Below the pieces are notes generated by a model. It saw only the letters and a list, made by a program, of their open reading frames with translations. It made no database searches and was not told the origin of the DNA. Below are positions 28,197 through 38,000 of a DNA stretch of 59,343 nucleotides, piece after piece. The stretch's first letter is position 1. Each line of letters begins with the position of its first letter. The translations under genes were made by a program, and so were the position numbers. Origin of the DNA: Candidatus Poribacteria bacterium (GTDB lineage: Bacteria; Poribacteria; WGA-4E; WGA-3G); NCBI GenBank assembly GCA_028824125.1, contig JAPPES010000142.1:1-59343 (forward strand), in the 5' to 3' direction.

Positions 28197-28943
28197 ATGT
28201 CAGGACACTCAAAATGGTCAACGATTAAACATAAAAAAGCAGCAAACGATTCCAAACGCGGTAAACTTTTTTCAAGACTAATTAAGGAAATTACGGCTGC
28301 AGCGCGGCTTGGTGGGGGAGATGTTGACATGAATCCCCGCCTTCGTACCGCAATTTCAACAGCAAAGTCAAGTAATCTTCCTAACGATAACATTGAAAAG
28401 GCGATTCTTCGTGGTACTGGCGAGCTTGAAGGAGAATCTTTAGAAGAAGTCGTCTATGAAGGATACGGTCCTGGCGGCGTCGCGCTCATAATAGAGGTGA
28501 TTACCGATAACCGTAATCGTACCATTGCCGCTGTGCGACACGCGCTTGGCAAGTTTGACGGCAGGATAGGTGAACGCGGATGTGTCGCATGGGGATTTGA
28601 CAAATGCGGACTCATTGTTGTCGACGCAAATAGTATTGATGAGGAAGAGTTGTTTATGGTTGCTGCAGATGCTGGCGCTGAAGATTTAACTCCATTGGAA
28701 GGGGCTATTGAAATCATAACGCCTTTTGAACAGTTTGATAACGTCGTCACTGCTATCCAATCCACTGAGGCAGTCGTCCAATTAGCAGAAATTAGCATGA
28801 TCCCCCAAAATACCGTTAAGCTTGAAGGAAAAGAGGCGGAACGCATGCTACGCCTCATGGAAGCTCTTGATGAATTGGATGACGTGCAAAAGGTCTACGC
28901 TAACTTTGATATTCCTGACGATATTCTTGAAGCAGCAGCATAA
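28197..28943 (+). CDS. yebC: YebC/PmpR-family regulator/translation factor
   Basis: 248 residues, full length for the family. N-terminal MSGHSKWSTIKHKKAANDSK and KLFSRLIKEITAAARLGGGD are the family signature; YEGYGPGGVALIIEVITDNR and GCVAWGFDKCG are also conserved. YebC-type proteins act in the cytoplasm as DNA-binding regulators or aid translation of proline-rich stretches. It starts the unit yebC-ruvC-ruvA, with ruvB, queA and yajC following. AAGGAC precedes the ATG. Confidence 0.95.
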   Translation: MSGHSKWSTIKHKKAANDSKRGKLFSRLIKEITAAARLGGGDVDMNPRLRTAISTAKSSNLPNDNIEKAILRGTGELEGESLEEVVYEGYGPGGVALIIEVITDNRNRTIAAVRHALGKFDGRIGERGCVAWGFDKCGLIVVDANSIDEEELFMVAADAGAEDLTPLEGAIEIITPFEQFDNVVTAIQSTEAVVQLAEISMIPQNTVKLEGKEAERMLRLMEALDELDDVQKVYANFDIPDDILEAAA

Positions 28944-28962
28944 TTGAGAGGACCAATTGTTA

Positions 28963-29472
28963 ATGATTATTCTTGGGATTGACCCTGGCATTGCGAATAC
29001 AGGTTATGGCATCGTCCACTCTAACGCAGCGCGTGTTCAATCGCTTCACTTCGGAAATATCAAAACCAGTCCCAAAACTGTATCAGAGGAACGTTTGAAA
29101 ATAATATATGACACCATAACTGAACTGATTGCACAATTTGACGTTGAATCTGTAGTGCTTGAAGATATATTTTTTACCAAAAACGTGAACAACGCTTATA
29201 TTGTCGGTGAAGTAAAAGGTATAGTTAAATTGGCAGCAGCAAACAACAGTAAGCCCGTGACAACCTATTCACCGATGCAAGTTAAACAAGCTGTCGCTGG
29301 ATACGGAAAAGCGACAAAGCTTCAGGTGCAAAAAATGGTACAGGCATTACTAAAACTAAAAGAATTGCCCCGACCTGACCACGCTGCTGATGCATTAGCT
29401 TTGGCAATTTGTCACGCTCGTTCGCACAAGCTACTCAAGATTCGGGAAAAATTCAGTCAAAAACCTACTTAA
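28963..29472 (+). CDS. ruvC: Holliday junction resolvase RuvC
   Basis: 169 residues. Catalytic acidic residues are visible: Asp in IILGIDPGIANTGYG, Glu in VVLEDIFF, and Asp/Asp in RPDHAADALALAICH. It cuts Holliday junctions loaded by RuvAB. I chose the ATG at 28963 because family proteins begin immediately before the LGIDPG strand; a TTG at 28957 has a closer ribosome site (GAGAGG). It follows yebC by about 20 nt and precedes ruvA. Confidence 0.95.
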   Translation: MIILGIDPGIANTGYGIVHSNAARVQSLHFGNIKTSPKTVSEERLKIIYDTITELIAQFDVESVVLEDIFFTKNVNNAYIVGEVKGIVKLAAANNSKPVTTYSPMQVKQAVAGYGKATKLQVQKMVQALLKLKELPRPDHAADALALAICHARSHKLLKIREKFSQKPT

Positions 29473-29516
29473 TTTGTTTTTATCTCAATTGTTCGTTGAA
29501 AGGAAACCGCATCTGC

Positions 29517-30113
29517 ATGATTGCTCATTTAATTGGAACACTTTCCCATATTGATACTAAAGAGGTTGTAGTTGATGTAAACGGTGTCGGTTATTTAGTT
29601 GAAGTGGCGGAGCGCACAATCAACGGATTACCTCCTATCGGAGAACCTATCACGTTTTATACCTATTACACCCAAAATCGGGATAATGATATTAAACTTT
29701 ACGGATTCACTTCACGGGACGCGCTCAAAATGTTTGAAATGGCAATGACTGTCAAAGGCGTTGGGCCTTCACTTGCACAAAATATTGTCACAAGACTATC
29801 ACCTTCACAATTTCAGCAAGCTGTCCTAAAAGAGAATATGGCAACTTTAATGCGGGTCCCTCGCTTAGGTAAAGAGCTCGCGCAGCTTATTATTCTAAAA
29901 TTAAAAAGAAACATCGCCAAAGTAAAATTGGAAGAAAAAACGGAGCTTGTCGGAGATGGCTCAACCTACCATGCTGTCATTAATGTCTTGGTTAACCTCG
30001 GTGCTTCAGAACTTGATGCAGAACAAGCGGTAGAACAGGCACAACAAACGCTCGGTGATGCTGCAGAACGGGATGAGCTCGTAAAGGAAGCACTCCGATA
30101 TATCCGAAATTAA
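29517..30113 (+). CDS. ruvA: Holliday junction helicase subunit RuvA
   Basis: 198 residues. N-terminal OB domain MIAHLIGTLSHIDTKEVVVD with VNGVGYLVEV, then helix-hairpin-helix regions VKGVGPSLAQNIV and VPRLGKELAQLII, and a C-terminal domain III (ALRYIRN end) that contacts RuvB. The ATG at 29517 begins the family N-terminus and follows AAAGGAAA. RuvA tetramers hold the four-way junction while RuvB drives branch migration. It is 44 nt after ruvC; a repeat separates it from ruvB. Confidence 0.95.
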   Translation: MIAHLIGTLSHIDTKEVVVDVNGVGYLVEVAERTINGLPPIGEPITFYTYYTQNRDNDIKLYGFTSRDALKMFEMAMTVKGVGPSLAQNIVTRLSPSQFQQAVLKENMATLMRVPRLGKELAQLIILKLKRNIAKVKLEEKTELVGDGSTYHAVINVLVNLGASELDAEQAVEQAQQTLGDAAERDELVKEALRYIRN

Positions 30114-30127
30114 TCTTTTATTATCAT

Positions 30128-30275
30128 AACCTAAGTTGCCACATAGTAGCACAATCTGTTAGATTGTGCCTGTGCGGACGCAAATTAACAGTTTGCGTTA
30201 CGGAATCTTCCGAAAATGGATCATTCTCTATAAAAACGGTGTTTGCAGGTCTAAAATCTTATAGGTAGCAATTTG
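30128..30275. repeat. Family D repeat between ruvA and ruvB
   Basis: A copy of the repeat at 22282 and 6091: AACCTAAGTTGCCACATAGT, then palindromes GCACAATCT/AGATTGTGC and CGCAAATT-AAC-AGTTTGCG, then CGGAATCTTCCG and a tail to TAGGTAGCAATTTG. It lacks the family C insertion and so shows the unoccupied form. Confidence 0.65.
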
Positions 30276-30364
30276 AGTTATCATAAGCAACGTGAATTTT
30301 GCTAAAATGCAGAACACACATTAAAACGAAACTGATATGAGCATCCTTGTGTTAGGACAACAAT

Positions 30365-31405
30365 ATGGATAACTACGATATTCATGATAATACTGATGAC
30401 GATTTTGGATATAGTCTCCGTCCCGAAACATTAAATGAATTCATTGGACAGGAGAAAGCAAAAGAACAACTTCGTATCCACATTGATGCCGTAAAAAGTA
30501 GGCGGGCTGCAAAAAGCAAACGGGCTGCAAAAAGTCGGGATGATGTTTTAGAACATGTCATCCTCGTTGGACCTCCCGGACTTGGCAAAACGACACTTGC
30601 CAAAATCATCGCCAATGAATTTGATACTAATTTTAAACAAGCAATCGGGCCGGTGATGGAACAGATTCACCTCTCCTCTACATTGGCCAGTCTTGAAGAA
30701 GGCGATATCCTATTTATTGACGAAATCCACCGAATGAAACCGACAATCCAGGAGTCGCTTTACCCTGTTCTGGAAGATTTTGTACTTGATCTGCCTTTGG
30801 GTCAAGGACCTGGCTCTGAAGTTGTACAGCTTCCCATCGCCCCTTTTACCTTGGTCGGAGCCACTACACGAGAAGGCTCGCTTACCGGTCCTTTTCGATC
30901 AAGACTCGGAATTCACATACATCTTGATTACTACACACCTGAAGATATTCAGCAAGCCATCCGGATCAACAGTGCAAAGCTTAACATTAAAATAGAAGAG
31001 GAGGCTGAATTTGCGTTAGCATTGCGTGCCCGTGGCACGATGCGCATTGCCAATAAACTCCTTGCTAACATCAGAGACTATGCACAAGTAAAAAGTGGTG
31101 GTGTTTTGACGCTTGAGGTCGTAGAGGAAGCACTGAAGTTTTTCGATATTGATGAAAAAGGTTTAAACGCGCAAGACTACGCGTATTTCCGAGTATTGAT
31201 TCAGAATTTCAATGGTCGCGCTGGGAAAAAAGCACTTGCTGTTGCGCTCAGTGAAGATGAGCGAACTATCTCTGAAGTTTATGAACCGCACTATATTAAA
31301 GAGGGATTTTTGGCACTTACACCAAGTGGACGCGTCGCTACCGAAGCCGCTTATGAATACTTCGGATATCCTACATCAAATCAGCCGTCACTTTTTGATG
31401 TATGA
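30365..31405 (+). CDS. ruvB: Holliday junction helicase ATPase RuvB
   Basis: 346 residues. AAA+ motor: FIGQEKAKEQL, Walker A GPPGLGKTT, Walker B LFIDEIHR, sensor 1 ATTREG, arginine finger region GPFRSRLG, and a C-terminal winged helix (PSGRVATEAAYEYFGY). Between the N-terminal helix and Walker A is an unusual repeat SRRAAKSKRAAKSR, encoded by an 18-nt tandem duplication (around 30493-30540), where most RuvB have only a short QRGEALD-like linker. AGGA lies 8 nt before the ATG. Confidence 0.96.
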   Translation: MDNYDIHDNTDDDFGYSLRPETLNEFIGQEKAKEQLRIHIDAVKSRRAAKSKRAAKSRDDVLEHVILVGPPGLGKTTLAKIIANEFDTNFKQAIGPVMEQIHLSSTLASLEEGDILFIDEIHRMKPTIQESLYPVLEDFVLDLPLGQGPGSEVVQLPIAPFTLVGATTREGSLTGPFRSRLGIHIHLDYYTPEDIQQAIRINSAKLNIKIEEEAEFALALRARGTMRIANKLLANIRDYAQVKSGGVLTLEVVEEALKFFDIDEKGLNAQDYAYFRVLIQNFNGRAGKKALAVALSEDERTISEVYEPHYIKEGFLALTPSGRVATEAAYEYFGYPTSNQPSLFDV

Positions 31406-31453
31406 CCTGTCTCAAATTTTCAAAATTCTACTGGTTGCCCTATGTTATAAAAT

Positions 31454-32482
31454 ATGAAGTTAACAGATTTTGATTACGATCTGCCCCTCGAACGGATTGC
31501 ACAAGTACCATTGAAGAATCGTGACGCTTCACGACTTATGGTTATTGATCGACAAACAAGGGAGTTTCATCACACACAATTTTCAGAAATAGGGAAACAT
31601 TTACCGGATCCAGCACTGTTAGTTTTGAACGATACAAAGGTAATCCCAGCAAGGTTAATCGGAAATAAAAGTGAAACTGGCGGAAAAATTGAACTGCTTC
31701 TCGTTCAGGAAAAGGAAACCGACACATGGGAGGTCCTCGCGAAACCGCGTCGGATGCTAAGAATAGGCACACAACTTATATTCGGTGATGGTGTTTTGAA
31801 TGCCGAAGTCTTGGAAAAACCTGACAGTGGAAATTGCATTGTTCGTTTCACTTATGCGGGTGTTTTTTTCGAAATCCTGGCAGAGATAGGAATGATGCCA
31901 TTGCCACCTTACATTCGGCGTCCACCAAATGAAACAGATAAGGTGCGCTATCAATCGGTTTATGCTACTACCGAAGGAGCAATCGCTGCACCAACAGCAG
32001 GATTGCACTTTACACCAGAATTGTTAGAGAAATTGCAGAGAAATGGTGTAGAGACAGCAATGCTTACATTGCATGTAGGAATTGGGACATTTCAACCAGT
32101 CAAGGTAGAGAACGTGCAAACTCACAAAATGCATGCTGAATATATACACCTTGCTGAGACAACAGCAAACAGGATTCAACAAGCGCGCGAAATAGGTTCA
32201 AAAATTGTCGCTATCGGAACAACGGTCGTGCGGTCTTTAGAAACAGCCGGTGCAACAGGCACCGTTAAACCTTATAATGGGGACAGTGAACTTTTTATCT
32301 ATCCCGGTTATCAATTTAAAATTGTAGATGTGTTGCTTACCAACTTCCATCTACCTAAATCTACATTGCTTATGCTTGTAAGCGCCTTCGCTGATAGAGC
32401 TTTGATACAGAAGGCTTATCAGGAAGCACTGCTACATGAATATCGGTTTTACAGCTACGGCGATGCAATGCTAATTCTATAG
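31454..32482 (+). CDS. queA: S-adenosylmethionine:tRNA ribosyltransferase-isomerase
   Basis: 342 residues. It converts preQ1 in tRNA to epoxyqueuosine using the ribosyl group of SAM, following Tgt. Motifs: LPLERIAQVPL, LNDTKVIPARL, GMMPLPPYIRR, the YATTEGAIAAPTAGLHFT block, HVGIGTFQPVK and LLTNFHLPKSTLLMLVSAF. All conserved blocks are intact. It follows ruvB by about 50 nt and precedes yajC by about 20 nt. Confidence 0.96.
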   Translation: MKLTDFDYDLPLERIAQVPLKNRDASRLMVIDRQTREFHHTQFSEIGKHLPDPALLVLNDTKVIPARLIGNKSETGGKIELLLVQEKETDTWEVLAKPRRMLRIGTQLIFGDGVLNAEVLEKPDSGNCIVRFTYAGVFFEILAEIGMMPLPPYIRRPPNETDKVRYQSVYATTEGAIAAPTAGLHFTPELLEKLQRNGVETAMLTLHVGIGTFQPVKVENVQTHKMHAEYIHLAETTANRIQQAREIGSKIVAIGTTVVRSLETAGATGTVKPYNGDSELFIYPGYQFKIVDVLLTNFHLPKSTLLMLVSAFADRALIQKAYQEALLHEYRFYSYGDAMLIL

Positions 32483-32501
32483 AAACAGAAGGAGGTCCTT
32501 T

Positions 32502-32804
32502 ATGGAAGGAATTGCAAGTATGCTTATTCCCTTTATACTAATAGGGGGTATCTTTTATTTTCTCTTGTTGCGACCCGAACAAGCAAAACGGAAAAGACAT
32601 CAAAATATGCTTGAGAATCTAACAAAAGGTGATGAGATCGTAACAAATGGCGGATTGCACGGCAAAATTCTTGGCGTTGACAATGATAAGAAGATTCTTT
32701 TGCTCTCTGTCGGGGAAATGAACAATCAGGAAGTGAAGGTGCATATATCGTTGAGTGCTGTCGCTTTTCTCAAAAAAGGCGGTGAGCTCATTGAAGGGGA
32801 GTAG
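32502..32804 (+). CDS. yajC: Preprotein translocase subunit YajC
   Basis: 100 residues. One N-terminal membrane helix (MLIPFILIGGIFYFLLLRP) ends with the family R-P-E/Q-x-K-x-x-K pattern, followed by the KGDEIVTNGGLHGKI segment. YajC associates with SecDF. AAGGAGG precedes the ATG. Its 3' end overlaps the convergent iolB-like gene by 17 nt. queA-yajC adjacency is conserved in many bacteria, but secDF is 27 kb away here. Confidence 0.93.
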   Translation: MEGIASMLIPFILIGGIFYFLLLRPEQAKRKRHQNMLENLTKGDEIVTNGGLHGKILGVDNDKKILLLSVGEMNNQEVKVHISLSAVAFLKKGGELIEGE

Positions 32805-33441
32805 AATGTGTTATCAATAGCTGATAGCACACACCTTCATAGGTTATCAAACGCGCGCGGGTTTTTTCTGGCATCACAAGCAGATCATTGTTGTGCAGAA
32901 CAATGCGCGCTTTTTTCTTTTCAGGATCAATTAGTTGTAGTGTTACTGATCCATTTTCATCTTGAAATCGATAGAAACAAATTGCTTCCCCGATCCATTC
33001 ACTTGAAACATCGTTTTCTATAATACAAAGTTGATAATCGGTTTCAACTTCTATTTCGCCTGCTTCTAAAAGGACAGCTGCTGTGTCCTTGTGAGACGGC
33101 GTTTTACAAATTGCTATCTCAATCCCATTTCTGTTTGTAATAACTTCATAGGTGGTATGGTGCGGAATATAGGCAACGCATGCATCTCCATCAAAAACAT
33201 TCACACGTTCACCTAAAGTTCCATTCGCTTTGTTGCCATTATGACCAACCAACAACGTGCAGTGTCCACCTAACGCAACCAAGACAACTTCACAATCATC
33301 AGAGTGGTCAAAAAATGTTGATTCGGGAGGAAGATTGAGGATGCCGAAATGCAGGTTTGTGATGCCCAATTCCCCAGGAGCAATAAGGGGTGTGTATCCT
33401 TCAGTAGTTGTGTAATGCTTAGGTCCCAGCATCATGTTCAA
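32788..33441 (-). CDS. IolB-like (5-deoxy-glucuronate isomerase family) cupin protein
   Basis: 217 residues, shorter than the ~270 of typical IolB. The bicupin pattern starts TPLIAPGELGITNLHFGILNL and GESTFFDHSDDCEVVLVALGGHCTLLVG-like strands, then YIPHHTTYEV and AICKTPS. The C-terminal half is a second, more diverged cupin. Function in inositol catabolism is not supported by the neighbourhood. It overlaps the end of maf by about 20 nt, so it is translated from the maf message. Start ATG at 33441 (others at 33435 and 33432). Confidence 0.65.
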   Translation of the reverse strand: MNMMLGPKHYTTTEGYTPLIAPGELGITNLHFGILNLPPESTFFDHSDDCEVVLVALGGHCTLLVGHNGNKANGTLGERVNVFDGDACVAYIPHHTTYEVITNRNGIEIAICKTPSHKDTAAVLLEAGEIEVETDYQLCIIENDVSSEWIGEAICFYRFQDENGSVTLQLIDPEKKKARIVLHNNDLLVMPEKTRARLITYEGVCYQLLITHSTPLQ

Positions 33442-34015
33442 ATTCCATTAATTCTTGGACAAGGCTCGCCAAAGGAAGACCAACAACGTTGAAATAACAC
33501 CCTTCAATCCGTTTTACAAAAGCTGCGCCACGCCCCTGAATTCCATACGCGCCGGCTTTATCTGTTGCTTCTCCAGTTTCAATGTAAGCAGTAATCTCTG
33601 CGGGGCAAAGTTCTCTGAAATACACTTGTGTTGTTTCTGCCCACGTTTTTTCTGTCTTTCGTTTAGCATCTATGAGAGCAACGCCAGTTACTACGTTGTG
33701 GCATGTACCACTAAGGTAGGTCAACATCTCTTGTGCATGTGTCGTGTTCTTTGGCTTGCCAAGCAGTTCATCTTCCAATGAAACTAACGTGTCCGCTCCA
33801 ATCACAAACCCTTCTGTATAACGTTCAGCAACGGATCGTGCTTTCTGTAGGGCAAGTTCTTGGGTTACGAACTCAGGAGACGCACTGTTTTGGGGTGGAT
33901 TTTCTGAGATATTGCTGGGATATATCTCAAACTTCAATCCAATTTGAGATAATAAATTGGCACGGCGCGGGGAAGCAGAAGCTAAGATAAGACGCGGAAT
34001 TTTCAAGAAAGGCAT
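33419..34015 (-). CDS. maf: Maf-family nucleotide pyrophosphatase
   Basis: 198 residues. Signature LILASASPRRANLLSQIGL near the N-terminus, VIGADTLVSLEDELLGKP and the C-terminal GAYGIQGRGAAFVKRIEGCYFNVVGLPL. Maf proteins hydrolyse non-canonical or modified nucleoside triphosphates and have been linked to septum inhibition. It follows a small wHTH gene by 7 nt and overlaps the iolB-like gene. Confidence 0.94.
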   Translation of the reverse strand: MPFLKIPRLILASASPRRANLLSQIGLKFEIYPSNISENPPQNSASPEFVTQELALQKARSVAERYTEGFVIGADTLVSLEDELLGKPKNTTHAQEMLTYLSGTCHNVVTGVALIDAKRKTEKTWAETTQVYFRELCPAEITAYIETGEATDKAGAYGIQGRGAAFVKRIEGCYFNVVGLPLASLVQELMEFEHDAGT

Positions 34016-34022
34016 AGTTCTG

Positions 34023-34298
34023 TTATTTCAAACAATACCATCGATCACTGTTTCTATCCTGAATCTGCAATAATTCAGCGTCTATTAATTCTGTGATGCC
34101 TTTATCAATCTCTGTTTTTGAAAACCCGACCTTTGTGAGAAGTTCATCCCGATTCGGAGTTTGGAACCATTCCGATTTTTCAAGGGATTCTGATTTGCCT
34201 CGAAAAACTTCCAAAGCACTATATAGACGTAAAGTCTTTGCAGAAAGTCCAACAAGCGGGTTTATATTTGAATAGAATTCAACGGATTGTGTCTGCAT
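34023..34298 (-). CDS. Small winged-helix-like protein
   Basis: 91 residues from the ATG at 34298, which follows GAGGACGAAAAA. The frame is open 40 codons further upstream, but that part lies in low-complexity sequence. The C-terminal half has helix-turn-helix character (NRDELLTKVGFSKTEIDKGITELIDAELLQIQD) ending in a short strand with Trp (DRWYCLK). Possibly a regulator or DNA-binding accessory; not assignable to a known gene. First gene of the unit with maf and the iolB-like gene. Confidence 0.65.
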   Translation of the reverse strand: MQTQSVEFYSNINPLVGLSAKTLRLYSALEVFRGKSESLEKSEWFQTPNRDELLTKVGFSKTEIDKGITELIDAELLQIQDRNSDRWYCLK

Positions 34299-34992
34299 TT
34301 TTTCGTCCTCTATGACTGCAAATTTCCTTATACTTGTAATAACGCCTTTATGAAAAGAATGGTTACAAAATATAATCTTGTACTGAGCATATTTCGATTC
34401 CGTATTGTGGTTACGCAATTCACGTGTCTTAACATTTGGCTGCGAAAGTGTAGGTTATACCATTTCTGATAATATATCCCTCTTATGTAGCACAAACTGT
34501 TAGTTTGTGCCTTCCAACACCGCAATTCATGAAATTCAGTAATGAGAAATTATTTTTTAGAAATAGTATTATTTAGTTTTAAGAATTTTAGTTAATGTGT
34601 ATTATTCAAAGTTATAGTTTAGAGAGGTAACGTTTATGCGACAATTTATGTAGAAATATTAGTTTAAAATGAATATGATCAAACGATTTAGTCCCGTAGG
34701 GACGATATGTTTATAGAAAACGAGTACCCCAGTACTTTAGTCCCGTAGGGACGATATGTTTATCCTTCTATACCGTTCCTACGGAACTCAAGAGGGGTGG
34801 ATAACATTTTCTATAAACATATCGTCCCTACGGGACTAAAGACACGGACAAGATGGCAACACATAAAATTAACGTCATAGCAAAAAATTATCAAAAATAT
34901 TGAAAACTAAATAACCCTGGCAAAAGTGCCTTACCCTTATTATCAAAAAAATAGAATCACAACCTTTTCTAACTGAGTTTACTCCTATTTTT
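34299..34992. other. Gene-free gap before the sigma array
   Basis: Holds a short palindrome GCACAAACT-GTT-AGTTTGTGC (34490-34510), the family E cluster (34687-34840) and very AT-rich sequence. No coding frame with support. Confidence 0.5.
34687..34840. repeat. Family E palindromic repeat cluster, left flank of the sigma array
   Basis: Units beginning TTTAGTCCCGTAGGGACGAT (then ATGTTTATAG) occur at 34687 and 34736 in direct orientation and at 34811-34840 inverted, with a diverged inverted unit at about 34770. Each contains the small palindrome GTCCC-GTA-GGGAC. The same direct-direct-inverted-inverted arrangement is on the other side of the array at 51975-52146. Confidence 0.75.
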
Positions 34993-35040
34993 GCAGAATT
35001 ATGAGACTTTTTCACTTCAAGTGGCGTCACTATGTTGATG
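34993..35040 (+). promoter_or_regulatory. ECF-type promoter, sigma/BNR gene 1
   Basis: GCAGAATTATGAGAC, 17 nt, then CGTCACTATG. Conserved with five other loci (10295, 38625, 42001, 45380, 48624). Confidence 0.6.
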
Positions 35041-35075
35041 TAAAATTATGAATTTCCCTTTTTCAGAGGTATCCG

Positions 35076-38000
35076 ATGAAAAATATTGATGTTGAACTCA
35101 TCCAACGTGTCCTTGAGGGTGATGATACTGCGTTTTCCACACTTGTGAGAAAATATCAAAAGCAGGTTCACGCGCTTGCGTGGCGAAAGGTTGAAGATTT
35201 CCACATCGCCGAGGATATCACACAGGAAACTTTCCTGAAGGCATATCAGAAACTGCCAGAGCTGAAGGAACCACATTCGTTTGTAAGTTGGCTTTATGTA
35301 ATAGCAACAAATCGCTGTAACTCATGGCTGCGTAAGAAACGTTTGGGGACGCAGCCGTTGGAAGGGACAAATAGTGCAGAGTTAGAAAAAGCGACCTATT
35401 CCAGCTATGTGATTGCGGAAAAAGAACGAACAGTGGCAGAAACACAGCGCGAAGTTGTCAAGAAATTGCTTGCAAAGTTACAGGAGAGTGACCGTACGGT
35501 TATCACGCTTTACTACCTCGGGGGAATGACGTATGAAGAGATAAGCAGGTTTTTAGGTGTATCGGTCAGTGCGATTAAGAATCGGCTCTACCGTGCCCGA
35601 CAACGTCTACAAAAGGAGGAAACAATGATTAGAGAAGCTCTTGAACACTTTCAAATTTCACCCAACCTAACCGACAACATCATGCAAGAAGTGGCACGAC
35701 TTAAACCCGCTGCACCTTCTGTCAGCAAACCGCTTATGCCGTGGATAGCTGCTGCATCAAGTGTCGTTTTGATTGTTTTAATGCTTGGGTTAGGCAGCCA
35801 ATACTTAGCGCGTTTTCAGCAACCCTATAGTTTGGATGCACAAGCTGAAACGACACTTGAACTTGTTGATGCCCCTATTGTGCAAAATGTTGACGCGAAA
35901 CCAGACGTTCAGCGTGAACTTGGGAGTTCAGATGTGCTTGGTAAAAGTGATAACAACGGTCAGAAACCCGATGAAATATTATTAGCCGCCGCGCAGGCGG
36001 AAGGAGAAGATGTTTCAACGCCTAAACAACAGTGGATCCTGTCTGAACCTATCTATGGAAGCTTAGTACAAGGTATGTGTGCCACCAAAGAGAAAGAACT
36101 TTACGCTGTTAATTTTGCACGCATATACAAATGGCAAGACGATAAAACCGGATGGCAACAAATTAGTGCTGACATCAGCGAAGTTCAGGATAAACAGATT
36201 GAAATCAATAGTGCAAGTAAAGTTCCGATAGCAAAGTGGGGCAACACTCTTTATATTGTAATACAGAACTTATTCTTAGCTTCAGAAGATGATGGGAAGG
36301 ACTGGAAGATAGTTCATTCATGGACAGATGATTATCGTCTGCCTTACAAATTAGTGCTTACAGATCAAGCATTTTGGGTCCAATTTAACAATGCCGTTTT
36401 CCGTTCAGAGGATAGAGGCAAGACATGGAAGGATGTGGACGTTGAATTATTTCAAGATTCCAACGCTTTTATAGCAATACAGAACACAGTATATGTTGGA
36501 TCAAACACTGGGTTGTATCGTTGGAACATAGATAGATGGAAACGTATAAAATTACCCGTACCTGAAGCAATATTGGTCGCCAGTGTCGCAGCCACCAAAG
36601 ATCGACTGTACGTAATGGCATCATTAGGTAGTGACTCTCTTGATGACAAAGCAGCACAGGAGGGACAACAGCGGACCTGGTGGATATTCAGATCAACAGA
36701 CCTCGGAAATTCATGGGAAGATATTACGCCAACAAATGCCTGGCCAATAAAGGGGTTGCCACCCGATATCAATCTGGTTGCTGCTGGTGAAACTCTTCTG
36801 TTGATGGGAAAAGGGTTGGTACGTTCCACCGATGCAGGCGATACTTGGTTGCCACCACAAACCTCTACCACTTTCCCTATGAAAGTATCCTCTGATATAG
36901 CTCCTGTAGCAGTAAATGAAAGCACATTTTTTGTTACAAGAGGTGGTTTACACCGATCCACTGACGCTGGTCACTCCTGGGAAAAAGTAAGAATCGCTCA
37001 GAATAAGATGAGGCCCGTCATAGAAAACCTAATCAAATTCAATGAGAACAGAAAAATGCAAAACAGGCATCCTACTCTCTACGGGATTGATGTATTAAGG
37101 ATTGTAAAAACAACTGACCAAGGTAAGTCTTGGAACACCGTTCAGGTTGAAATGCCTATGACGACGCCTGTAAGAGAAGACCAACCATGGATTAATCAGC
37201 TAACTACAACTGGTGATGTAATCTATGCACGAGGTAAGAGTGATTTTCCCATCGGAGAATTGCGTTTCTATCGCGTATCCGAAGATGGTGATACATTAGT
37301 CCCTATTCAAGGAATTCCTATCTTCGACTCAAGGAAATTAAGTGACCATCTGCGTAAATCTCAAAATCTCTCTATAAAGATGCTACAGGGAGAGTTTTCT
37401 GGAGCAACTCAATTCTTCAAAGAGTTGCTTATATCAGCTCCTCAACAACAGGATAGACTCATCCGAAGAGGACTTAACGGAACCTTTGCAGTAAGTGATG
37501 ATACGTTCTATATGGAGTACAACTTTAAACTCTTTCGATGGGAACCAGGAGATACTGCATGGCAAGACATAAGGCAAGAGACTTCAATCATAGCTTGGCA
37601 AGGTCTCCAACTTGCTGTCTCAGGAGACACAGTCTACGTCGGAAAACGTGATGGCCACCTTGTCGTATCTTTTGATAAAGGAAATAACTGGGTTGATCTC
37701 ACACCGGGGCTGCCGTTTACTGTCAAGACCTTCAAAGAAATTCTGGTTGCCGGATCCACCGTGTATGTTGCAACAGACGCAGGTATCATTACATCTGATG
37801 ATGGCAAAAATTGGCATACCCTTACTGATGCAAAGGGAACAAATCTCATCATGGAACAATTAGCAGTTGATGGCACAACACTATATGGTATCACCAAAAA
37901 AACGGATCTATATATTTTGGAAAGTGATACTGGGACTTGGAAACAGACCATCACAGAGATACCGGAAGGTGCAATTATGGATGTAACGGCTAACGGAACA

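Noticed and set aside
34687..34840. CRISPR array
   Set aside because: Units are few, are in both orientations, are themselves palindromic and are separated by unequal gaps; no cas genes are present.
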